A stretch of 64,000 nt of DNA from an uncultured Lachnospiraceae bacterium (GTDB lineage: Bacteria; Bacillota; Clostridia; Lachnospirales; Lachnospiraceae). Below are positions 8,350 to 15,053 of the stretch, in pieces (positions within the stretch are counted from its first letter, which is position 1; each line of letters begins with the position of its first letter). Below the pieces are notes generated by a model. That model searched no databases. It worked only from the letters and a program-made list of their open reading frames with translations, and was not told the origin of the DNA. A program made the translations under genes and the position numbers. The stretch lies in NCBI GenBank assembly GCA_910579735.1, contig CAJTUZ010000020.1, positions 1 to 64,000 on the forward strand. The letters are read 5' to 3'.

Positions 8350-9663
8350 TTATTCGTCCAAATATCTGAAATAACTGATCTCCTGTTTTAATTCTTCTGC
8401 GCATTGCTGCAGATTTGCAGCGGATTCATTAATGAGCGAAACGGAAGAATCCAGTTCCTGCGCTTCCGCCGTCGTCTCTTCCGTAATCGCAAGGGAATTC
8501 TGGGATATCGCGCTCAGGTTCTCCGAAGCGCCTACCAGTCTTGTCTTGGAATCATTCAGATAAACCGTACTGTCCGCGAGGGCATCAATTTCCTTTACGG
8601 AATGAATAATGCCTTCATTTACCTTCATAAATACATCTTTAACCGCCGCTACCGTTTCATTCTGTTTCTGAATGCTTCTTTGGATCTCATCCATTGTGGC
8701 AACGGCATTGCCTGCATCCACAAGCAGATTCTGCACAACTTTATCAATAGCCGCCGCCGACTGGTTCGACTGTTCCGCGAGTTTCTGGATCTGGTCGGCC
8801 ACAACGGCAAATCCCCTGCCCTGTTCCCCTGCTCTTGCTGCTTCTATGGACGCATTCAGAGCAAGAAGATTGGTTTCTTCCGCAATAGAAGCGATCAGCT
8901 CCGTAGCCGACCGGATCTGCTGTGCGGAACTGTTGGTCGTATTCGTCTGTTGCGCGATCACATCCATCCGGCTGCGGACATCTTCATCCACGTTCTCAAG
9001 CTCTTCTACTGTATTCACGCCTTCCGTACCGCTGATCCTGATCGCGTCCATATCTTCTCTTAAATTGTTCAACGCATCGGTAGACTGTTCGATCATCCTG
9101 CCGATCTGTACCACGTCCGTAGAAACATTTTCCGTCTGCTGTGACTGTCCGGTCAATTCCGCTGTGATTTCCTGCATATTGGCAGTCACGTGATCCGCCG
9201 CCTGCGTCGTAGACTCCGCAACCTGATTCATATCATCCGCCGAATCTTTTAATATTCTGGCTGTTCCTGAAATCTGAGAAACCAGTTCTTTTAATTTTTC
9301 ATTTAACTGCTGCGTACTATAAGCTATACTGCCAAGTTCGTTATGATGCGAAAGATCCTTCTCTTCGATCTCGCGGGTCAGATCGCCTTCCGACAATGCC
9401 GTTAACGTATCGGACAGCCGCAAAAGCGTGGCAATCATTCTTCTGACCAGAATAATAACGACTCCGCTTGCAATGATCAATGTTCCTGCCATAAAGATCA
9501 ATACCTGTACCAATACCGCGTTAAAAAGCGTATCATCGACTTTTCCTTTTAAATAAATAAACAACAGTGCAACTGCCTCTGTCCCCAGGATAAATACAGG
9601 CAATAAAGCCAGGATCAATATGTAGGTTTTTAAGCTCCCCCGCTTCTTTTGTTTTTCCTCCAT
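8350..9663 (-). CDS. Methyl-accepting chemotaxis protein lacking a sizeable periplasmic domain
   Basis: This is a chemoreceptor that would signal to CheA/CheW. The 437-residue protein has two transmembrane helices near residues 14-34 and 50-72, joined by only about 15 extracytoplasmic residues (YLKGKVDDTLFNAV region). A HAMP domain and a long coiled signalling domain follow. The conserved hairpin tip is clear: EETNLLALNASIEAARAGEQ followed by GRGFAVVADQI. With no room for a ligand-binding domain outside the membrane, it probably senses through the membrane, an internal signal or a partner. The ATG at 9663 follows AAAGGGG; the longer reading frame upstream has no ribosome binding site. It has its own divergent promoter facing the sigma-factor gene. 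Confidence 0.93.
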   Translation of the reverse strand: MEEKQKKRGSLKTYILILALLPVFILGTEAVALLFIYLKGKVDDTLFNAVLVQVLIFMAGTLIIASGVVIILVRRMIATLLRLSDTLTALSEGDLTREIEEKDLSHHNELGSIAYSTQQLNEKLKELVSQISGTARILKDSADDMNQVAESTTQAADHVTANMQEITAELTGQSQQTENVSTDVVQIGRMIEQSTDALNNLREDMDAIRISGTEGVNTVEELENVDEDVRSRMDVIAQQTNTTNSSAQQIRSATELIASIAEETNLLALNASIEAARAGEQGRGFAVVADQIQKLAEQSNQSAAAIDKVVQNLLVDAGNAVATMDEIQRSIQKQNETVAAVKDVFMKVNEGIIHSVKEIDALADSTVYLNDSKTRLVGASENLSAISQNSLAITEETTAEAQELDSSVSLINESAANLQQCAEELKQEISYFRYLDE

Positions 9664-9714
9664 ACAAAAACCCCTTTCCATACACATGTTAATAAGTATT
9701 ATAAATACCGCTTT

Positions 9715-9744
9715 ATTATAACAAATTTGCATACTGTTTTGCAA
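9715..9744 (-). promoter_or_regulatory. Promoter of the chemoreceptor gene
   Basis: TTGCAA (9739-9744) and TATAAT (9715-9720, minus strand) are separated by 18 bases, about 50 bases upstream of the chemoreceptor ATG. Confidence 0.6.
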
Positions 9745-9846
9745 CCGGCGCATCAGGTGCAACAAAACTTATTTTTTCCTTCTCTAATAGGTATACGGAT
9801 GATACGATAGCTATAGATCCGAATATGTTAGAACGGAGGAGCAACA

Positions 9847-10392
9847 ATGCTGACACTTGTCAAAAAAGCGATACGCGGCGACAAAGAAGCTTTCCTAAAG
9901 CTCATGGATATCCACAAACCGGTCATGCTGCGTGTTGCACACGGTTATCTTGCACAGGACGCCGATGTCGCTGATGCCATGCAGGATACAATCCTGGACG
10001 CCTACGAACATCTTTCTTCCCTGAAAGAACCCCGTTATTTCAAAACATGGCTGATCCGGATCCTGCTCAATAATTGCAACCATATTTACCGGAAGAATCA
10101 AAAGTATACCTCCTTAGACGAGGTTTCCGGAAATTTATCCGATGCTTCACAGGAAGTAGATACGCCTCTTTTTAAATTCCGCGAACTGCTTTCTTACGTA
10201 TCGGAAGAGAACAGGCTCTGTTTCCAGCTGTATTTCGGCGAAGAGTTGACGACCCGGGAGATTGCGGACATCCTTCATATCAACGAAAGTACGATCCGAA
10301 GCCGCATGCATCGTGAGAAAATGAAACTGAAAATAAAGCTTGCACAAAACGGTTACGCCGTTTGGTCCGGAAAGGAAGGTGCCCTGTCATGA
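9847..10392 (+). CDS. ECF-type RNA polymerase sigma factor
   Basis: The 181-residue protein is a group 4 sigma factor with region 2 (MLRVAHGYL..DADVADAMQDTILDAYEHL..KTWLIRILLNNC) and region 4 (LYFGEELTTREIADILHINESTIRSR, a helix-turn-helix). It would direct polymerase to a small regulon, possibly for envelope stress given its partner. The start follows GGAGGAGC. Its stop overlaps the start of the next gene as ATGA, so synthesis of sigma factor and its membrane partner is probably coupled. Auto-regulation is usual for such pairs but I cannot identify a promoter with confidence. Confidence 0.93.
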   Translation: MLTLVKKAIRGDKEAFLKLMDIHKPVMLRVAHGYLAQDADVADAMQDTILDAYEHLSSLKEPRYFKTWLIRILLNNCNHIYRKNQKYTSLDEVSGNLSDASQEVDTPLFKFRELLSYVSEENRLCFQLYFGEELTTREIADILHINESTIRSRMHREKMKLKIKLAQNGYAVWSGKEGALS

Positions 10393-11690
10393 AAAAAGAA
10401 CATGTTGATCCCGAATTATATGAGATTCTTCACTTTAAGCCCAAAACAACGCCGGAAATACAAGATAAGATCGACGATGCCTATGAACGGATCAGACACG
10501 GCAAAGAGGACAGGCATTCGAGAAAAAGACGCCGCGCCTATTTTTATCTGGCTTCTGCTGCCGCCGTTATTTTTATTCTCGGTTTTTTAGGCTTCAGCAA
10601 TCCTGCCCTTGCCGGTAAAATTCCCTTTATCGGGAGAATTTTCAGGCTGATTGAGAACAAGGTCGGTTACCCGGGTGACTTCAGCAGCAATTCGATCCCT
10701 CTTGCCGATCCGGAAACGGAAAATAATGATACGGCCCAGGCAGGCGATGGCACAGACAGAGAGAATAACGCCGCCGGCACAAATACAGGCGATTCACAGA
10801 CTTCCGAGTCCAAAACAGGCTCCTATACACAGACTAACGGAGACATTACCGTTACGCTCTCCGAAGCCTGTTATACGGAAATGGCCCTTTATTTCTCTCT
10901 GGAACTGTACAGTGAAGAAGGGTTTCCGGAAGATTTTTGCAAGATAAAAACTATGGAAGACTATGTGCTCTCTTATGATAATCTGTATATACGCTGCAGC
11001 CAGGAGCTTGATTTCTCACAGGCGGATCCTGCATTATATATTACCGATAAGGTCACCTGTTCAGCGGAATACGGACTGCCCACGCCTCACTACATCAACG
11101 GAAACTACATGGACTCCCACACTTTCCTGGGCGTGATCCGGATAGACATTGATGAGATAAAAAGAGCGCTTAACGTCGATGCCCTGGCGCCGGAATTTAC
11201 GTACTCGCTTGATATCCTTGAATTCTGGGGCGAGCTGAATACGTACACAGAATCGACGGCGACTTTGCCGGACACAGGTGAAACGATCGTCTTAAAAGAT
11301 CCGGAGAGGAAATATTACAACGGTCCCTGGCATTTTACGGTGCCCGTATCGATCGATCAGACACAGACCATAACCAAAGAGATCATGGAAACAAACGAAG
11401 AGGGAGTCGGTATTTCCCGTGTTACCAAAACACCATATGAGATCAAAGCTTATGAAATTCTGCCGGATGGCGCCTTCAATGGGGATTACTTTGTTTCGAT
11501 CACGGATGCCGACGGCAAAATACTGGAATCCCAGGGAGAGCTTGCAGAAGTGTATTCCACTTACGGAAGAAATACGGATACCATACACATCTATGTCGTG
11601 GATTATACTACCTATATGGATGAATGCCGCGGTAAAAATGCGTACCTGCTCCCGGAAAAAGCTCTCTTCCACACAACCGTCAACTGGTAA
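10389..11690 (+). CDS. DUF4179-type membrane protein, probable anti-sigma factor
   Basis: The 433-residue protein has a cytoplasmic N-terminus of about 55 residues, one transmembrane helix near 56-76 (ASAAAVIFILGFLGFSN) and a large extracytoplasmic part. It matches the DUF4179 layout found next to ECF sigma factors. The segment after the membrane includes a Thr/Asn/Gly-rich linker (about 110-150) and a beta-rich domain of unknown ligand. From its place directly behind the sigma gene with a four-base ATGA overlap, I infer that its N-terminus holds the sigma factor at the membrane until a signal arrives. No cysteine/histidine zinc anti-sigma motif is visible, so the binding mode is unknown. Confidence 0.8.
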   Translation: MKKEHVDPELYEILHFKPKTTPEIQDKIDDAYERIRHGKEDRHSRKRRRAYFYLASAAAVIFILGFLGFSNPALAGKIPFIGRIFRLIENKVGYPGDFSSNSIPLADPETENNDTAQAGDGTDRENNAAGTNTGDSQTSESKTGSYTQTNGDITVTLSEACYTEMALYFSLELYSEEGFPEDFCKIKTMEDYVLSYDNLYIRCSQELDFSQADPALYITDKVTCSAEYGLPTPHYINGNYMDSHTFLGVIRIDIDEIKRALNVDALAPEFTYSLDILEFWGELNTYTESTATLPDTGETIVLKDPERKYYNGPWHFTVPVSIDQTQTITKEIMETNEEGVGISRVTKTPYEIKAYEILPDGAFNGDYFVSITDADGKILESQGELAEVYSTYGRNTDTIHIYVVDYTTYMDECRGKNAYLLPEKALFHTTVNW

Positions 11691-11707
11691 CATATGCTGT
11701 TTGCGTG

Positions 11708-11736
11708 TGCTAAGAACTTGCTAAATCCGTGTTAAT
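11708..11736 (+). promoter_or_regulatory. Three tandem 11-bp-spaced TGYTAA boxes
   Basis: TGCTAAG (11708), TGCTAAA (11719) and TGTTAAT (11730) follow each other with exact 11-base periodicity, the spacing used by OmpR/PhoB/PhoP-type response regulators. They lie upstream of a small membrane peptide gene and near a KdpE-like regulator gene. Which protein binds is inferred. Confidence 0.5.
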
Positions 11737-11775
11737 TTTGTGTTTCTTTCCTGTTCAGGTTCCGTTAAAAAAGCC

Positions 11776-11845
11776 CTCTTTCTATTTTGCCTTTTCATGA
11801 CAGTGATTATAATGAATCTGGATAAATTACAAAGTAGAAAGAGGG
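11776..11845 (+). promoter_or_regulatory. Long inverted repeat overlapping promoter and ribosome binding site of the 47-aa gene
   Basis: A 16-base arm (CCCTCTTTCTATTTTG, 11776-11791) is complementary to 11830-11845 with one G-T pair; the right arm contains the GAGGG ribosome binding site. A TATAAT at 11808-11813 with TTTTGC (11785-11790) 17 bases upstream would start transcription inside the loop. The hairpin would therefore form only in transcripts coming from further upstream, where it could block translation. Confidence 0.5.
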
Positions 11846-11852
11846 AAAACAA

Positions 11853-11996
11853 ATGAACATAGGTATGCTTATTATTGCCATTATCGGTGGTGCGGCCGGC
11901 CTTCTCAGTACTCTGTATCTGGTTGTCAGCCTTCCTGCCGTGATCATATGGAAAATTTACCGCCATTTTCGGTTCGGATATTCTCTCAATGCCTGA
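11853..11996 (+). CDS. Small hydrophobic membrane peptide, 47 aa
   Basis: A short reading frame encodes a 47-residue peptide starting MNIGMLIIAIIGGAAG and ending IYRHFRFGYSLNA. Residues 4-34 are strongly hydrophobic with a glycine/alanine-rich start, then comes a basic tail, so it is a likely one- or two-pass membrane peptide. AGAGGG lies about eight bases before the ATG. I do not recognise the family. Its neighbours (a second small membrane peptide facing it and a KdpD/KdpE-like pair) and the tandem boxes upstream suggest a small regulated membrane factor. A type I toxin-like peptide or a subunit of a transporter are alternatives. Confidence 0.6.
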   Translation: MNIGMLIIAIIGGAAGLLSTLYLVVSLPAVIIWKIYRHFRFGYSLNA

Positions 11997-12039
11997 TATC
12001 TGCAAAAGCATTGAAGACTGAAAGGCCAACAATATGAAA

Positions 12040-12075
12040 ATGAAAAAGCGCCGTTTTCTCCCGGCGCTTTTTCAT
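12040..12075. terminator. Bidirectional terminator between two small genes
   Basis: A perfect 14-bp inverted repeat (ATGAAAAAGCGCCG and its complement) with an eight-base loop has a GC-rich core and A/T-rich flanks on both sides. It can stop transcription from the 47-aa gene on the plus strand and the 31-aa gene on the minus strand. Confidence 0.85.
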
Positions 12076-12106
12076 ATCCCCTATACAGATCTCCACGTCA
12101 TGTCCT

Positions 12107-12202
12107 TTATTGTCTGTTGACTATAATAGAATAAACGAAACATCCTATCAAAGAAACAGCGACAAGTCCGATAATAATAAATTCTACGATACCTAATCCC
12201 AT
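12107..12202 (-). CDS. Single-pass membrane peptide, 31 aa, KdpF-like in size
   Basis: The minus strand encodes MGLGIVEFIIIGLVAV followed by SLIGCFVYSIIVNRQ, a 31-residue peptide that is almost entirely one transmembrane helix. A strong GGAGGAATAAGGAA precedes the ATG, which supports translation. Size and shape (a single helix with a short polar tail) recall KdpF, the small subunit of the Kdp potassium ATPase, but sequence identity is too low to call and no kdpABC genes are present here. It lies divergent to the KdpD-like kinase gene, and tandem TGYTAA-type boxes precede it. Confidence 0.6.
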   Translation of the reverse strand: MGLGIVEFIIIGLVAVSLIGCFVYSIIVNRQ

Positions 12203-12296
12203 TTCCTTATTCCTCCTGCCATATTGCGAAATATATGTCCTTTTACACACTAAAAGTCTATCATACCGGTTTGAGCTTTCACAGTAAAACGGTGTC

Positions 12297-12372
12297 TTTT
12301 TAACGTCTTTTTAGCGTATTCTTTGCATTTTTTTAATATCCGCCCATTTCTTTTTAGCATTTTCTTAACATC
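12297..12372 (-). promoter_or_regulatory. Two pairs of 11-bp tandem boxes in the divergent region before the kdpD-like gene
   Basis: On the minus strand TGTTAAG-AAAA-TGCTAAA (12355-12372) and CGCTAAA-AAGA-CGTTAAA (12299-12316) each form two half-sites spaced by 11 bases. They match the motif before the 47-aa gene and point toward the 31-aa gene. They also lie just upstream of the kinase gene, with a TATAAT at 12402-12407 on the plus strand. Binding by the adjacent KdpE-like regulator is inferred. Confidence 0.5.
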
Positions 12373-12452
12373 TCTTTTCTTTCTTTTTGTCCTAAAAACG
12401 GTATAATGAACTCATAATAAAGCAACAGACCAACCATGAACGGAGGGCAGTT

Positions 12453-13520
12453 ATGGATTCCAAAAAACGAAAAAATTTCGCGATCGCTTCTCTTTGTATG
12501 GCGCTTGCAACGGCACTTGCCTTTCTGTTCTTCCATTTCGTGCCCAATAACGGCAGCAATATTGCGCTGATATATATTCTGGCGCTCATTATCATTGTGC
12601 GCTTTACGGATGGCTATCTGCCCGGCGTCCTTTCCTCGGTGATCGCCGTGATCTGCGTCAACTTCCTTTTTACCTATCCCTATTTTGCATTGAATTTTAC
12701 GCTGACCGGCTATCCGATTACTTTTATCGAAATGCTGGCTGTAACGCTTTTTACAAGTACCATGACCACACATATGAAAGAACAGGCGAAACTGATCGCA
12801 GAGCGGGATAAACTATTATCGGAAGCAGAAAAAGAAAAGATGCGCGCCAATCTGCTAAGAGCCGTTTCCCACGATCTGCGTACGCCGCTCACCGGTATCA
12901 TCGGCGCCAGTTCTTCTTATCTGGAAAACAGCGCATCACTGCCGGAAGAAGAAAAAAGTAATATTGTCATGCATATTCAGGAAGATGCAAACTGGCTCCT
13001 CAATATGGTGGAAAACTTATTATCCGTAACGAGAATCTACAGCCAGTCGTCTAAAATAAAAAAGACCGACGAATCGGTAGAAGAGGTCGTATCGGCTGCC
13101 ATGAACCGTCTGAAAAAAAGGATTCCAAACGCCGCCATAAAGGTGACTGTCCCGGACGAACTGCTGATCATTCCAATGGATGCCGTCTTAATAGAACAAG
13201 TACTGTTTAATCTGCTGGAAAATGCGATCATCCACTCTAAGAGCTCTGAAGCGATCCTGTGTTATGTGCTGGACGACAATAAGACCGTCACCTTCAACGT
13301 CAAAGACTTCGGGATCGGCATTGACCCTGGCAGGCTTCCCATGATCTTCGATGGCGCTCCCTATATCGGCAGCGCGGAATCTGACTCAAACAAAGGAATG
13401 GGCATCGGTCTGTCGATCTGCAAAACGATCATTCTTGCACACGATGGCACGATTGACGCCTGCAACCATGAAAACGGAGCTGTATTTTACTTTTCACTGC
13501 CAAAGGAGGCCGCCCTATGA
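12453..13520 (+). CDS. KdpD-like sensor histidine kinase, short form
   Basis: The 355-residue kinase has a four-helix membrane block at about residues 8-105 of the DUF4118/KdpD type (FVPNNGSNIALIYILALIIIV), a short coiled linker, an H-box (RAVSHDLRTPLTGIIGASSSY) with the phosphorylated histidine near residue 140, and an ATPase domain with LLENAIIH and the DFGIGI/GMGIGLSICK glycine motifs. It lacks the large N-terminal KdpD and universal-stress domains of full-length KdpD. The ATG follows GGAGG. It overlaps the response-regulator gene by four bases. The signal sensed is unknown; potassium is only a guess from family resemblance. Confidence 0.9.
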   Translation: MDSKKRKNFAIASLCMALATALAFLFFHFVPNNGSNIALIYILALIIIVRFTDGYLPGVLSSVIAVICVNFLFTYPYFALNFTLTGYPITFIEMLAVTLFTSTMTTHMKEQAKLIAERDKLLSEAEKEKMRANLLRAVSHDLRTPLTGIIGASSSYLENSASLPEEEKSNIVMHIQEDANWLLNMVENLLSVTRIYSQSSKIKKTDESVEEVVSAAMNRLKKRIPNAAIKVTVPDELLIIPMDAVLIEQVLFNLLENAIIHSKSSEAILCYVLDDNKTVTFNVKDFGIGIDPGRLPMIFDGAPYIGSAESDSNKGMGIGLSICKTIILAHDGTIDACNHENGAVFYFSLPKEAAL

Positions 13521-14227
13521 ACCCCAAAAACCAGCTTTTACTCATCGAAGACGAACGCAACATATGCAATTTTATTATGACGATCCTGAAATCCAACGAC
13601 TACAAAATGACATATGCCCTCAACGCAGAAACCGGTCTTTCTCTTGCCGCCTCGCAGTGTCCGGATCTGATCCTGCTGGATCTGGGACTTCCCGACCTGG
13701 ATGGTATCGAAGTAATCCGAAAAATAAGGAGCTGGAGCAACGTCCCGATCATCGTCATTTCTGCCAGAACGCAGGAAAAAGAAAAGGTAGAAGCGCTCGA
13801 CGCAGGAGCAGATGATTATATAACCAAGCCTTTTGGTTCCTCCGAATTTGTGGCCCGCATCCGCAGCGCACTGCGCCGCGCCGCTTCCGGCAGCAATTCC
13901 TCATCCCGGACACAGCAGAAATATATTGCGGGTGATCTCGTTATTGACTATGAAAAACATATCATTACGATCCATCATGAGATTGTACATTTTACGCAGA
14001 TCGAATATAAGATTCTGACTTATTTGTCGCAGAATGCAGGCCGTGTGATCACTTATGACTCCCTGATCTCGCATGTATGGGGACCTTTTGCCGACAGCAA
14101 TAACCGCATCCTTCGTGTCAATATGGCCAATATCCGCAGAAAGCTGGAGAACAACCCCGCCGACCCGCAATATATTTTCACAGAGATCGGCATCGGCTAC
14201 CGCATGGTCGATAACGAAAACACATAG
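13517..14227 (+). CDS. KdpE/OmpR-family response regulator
   Basis: The 236-residue protein has a receiver domain (LLIEDERNICNFI, phospho-acceptor in LILLDLGLPDLDG, conserved lysine in YITKPFG) and an OmpR-type winged-helix DNA-binding domain (FTQIEYKILTYLSQNAGRVIT through NRILRVNMANIRRKLE). It is coupled to the kinase gene by an ATGA overlap. Regulators of this family bind tandem half-sites spaced by 11 bases, and such sites occur in the intergenic region directly upstream of this pair and also before the 47-aa peptide gene. No kdpFABC operon is in the window, so the target genes are unproven. Confidence 0.92.
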   Translation: MNPKNQLLLIEDERNICNFIMTILKSNDYKMTYALNAETGLSLAASQCPDLILLDLGLPDLDGIEVIRKIRSWSNVPIIVISARTQEKEKVEALDAGADDYITKPFGSSEFVARIRSALRRAASGSNSSSRTQQKYIAGDLVIDYEKHIITIHHEIVHFTQIEYKILTYLSQNAGRVITYDSLISHVWGPFADSNNRILRVNMANIRRKLENNPADPQYIFTEIGIGYRMVDNENT

Positions 14228-14280
14228 TATTGCCGGTCCAAATATGATAAAATGTTCACAATGGGGAAAGAGGTGGACAT

Positions 14281-14751
14281 ATGATGGAGCGTGACGAAAA
14301 ATATATGAAAGAAGCGATAAAGCAGGCCAAAAAAGCCTACTCACTTGGAGAAGTGCCGATAGGCTGCGTTATCGTCTATGAAGATAAAATCATCGGAAGG
14401 GGTTATAACCGGCGAAATACCGATAAGAATACACTGGCACATGCAGAAATAACCGCGATCAATAAAGCAAGCAGAAAAATGGGCGACTGGCGGTTGGAAG
14501 GCTGTACCCTTTATGTTACATTAGAACCCTGTCAGATGTGCGCAGGCGCCATTGTTCAGGCCCGTATAACCGAAGTCGTGATGGGCAGCATGAATCCCAA
14601 AGCAGGATGCGGCGGTTCTATCCTCAACATCCTGGAAATGCCGCAGTTCAATCACCAGGTCATCGTCAGAAGGGGCGTTCTGGAAGAAACCTGCTCTTCC
14701 ATGCTGACCGCCTTTTTCAAAGAACTGCGAATGCGGAAAAAGTTGAGTTGA
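14281..14751 (+). CDS. tadA: tRNA adenosine(34) deaminase
   Basis: TadA converts adenosine to inosine at the wobble position of tRNA-Arg(ACG). The 156-residue protein has the deaminase zinc motifs HAEITAINKA (HAE, with catalytic glutamate) and PCQMCAGAI, plus the family N-terminus KYMKEAIKQAKKAYSLGEVPIGCVIV. GAGGTG lies just upstream of the ATG at 14281; an adjacent ATG at 14284 is equally possible. It immediately precedes SRP RNA, a common neighbour in Firmicutes, and its stop codon overlaps the SRP RNA promoter -35 box. Confidence 0.95.
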   Translation: MMERDEKYMKEAIKQAKKAYSLGEVPIGCVIVYEDKIIGRGYNRRNTDKNTLAHAEITAINKASRKMGDWRLEGCTLYVTLEPCQMCAGAIVQARITEVVMGSMNPKAGCGGSILNILEMPQFNHQVIVRRGVLEETCSSMLTAFFKELRMRKKLS

Positions 14752-14776
14752 CAAATCGTATAAAAAACAGTATACT
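14748..14776 (+). promoter_or_regulatory. Strong promoter of the SRP RNA
   Basis: A perfect TTGACA (14748-14753) and TATACT (14771-14776) are spaced by 17 bases. The TTGACA overlaps the last two codons of tadA. The predicted start falls near 14783, the base of the RNA's terminal helix. Confidence 0.85.
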
Positions 14777-14783
14777 TATAAAA

Positions 14784-15045
14784 CCGTGCAGCCGGGGCGT
14801 TAGCGGTGCCTTGTACCTACAATCCGCTCTAGTAGGGGTGATGCTTGATCGAGGGCTTCTTCTTGTGCAGCTGCCCTTTATAAGTGGCGTTGAAGTTCGG
14901 GTCTTACGCAATGGGAATCCATGAACCGTGTCAGGGTGGGAACACAGCAGCACTAAGTGGAAGCTTCCATGTGCCGTAAGGGTGCCTGGCGGAGTTAACT
15001 GTAAAGGTAACGTGCATGAGCGGCGTTCAACAGAAAGCGCACGGT
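14784..15045 (+). ncRNA. ffs: Signal recognition particle RNA, large bacterial form
   Basis: This RNA of about 262 nt is the scaffold of the signal recognition particle that targets proteins to the membrane with Ffh. The ends pair (CCGTGC with GCGCACGG), and the Alu-like 5' domain typical of Bacillus/Clostridium long SRP RNA is present. The helix 8 core is visible at about 14932-14955 as GTCAGGGTGGGAACACAGCA, with the conserved AGCAGCA bulge side. A T-rich stretch follows. The exact ends are estimated from pairing. Confidence 0.93.
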
Positions 15046-15053
15046 TTTGATTT

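Noticed and set aside
12354..12773. Minus-strand frame of 139 codons across the kinase start
   Set aside because: It lies opposite a well-supported histidine kinase and has no recognisable domain or ribosome binding site.
13351..13815. Plus-strand frame overlapping the kinase-regulator junction
   Set aside because: It lies out of frame across two well-supported genes joined by an ATGA overlap; no domain match is visible.
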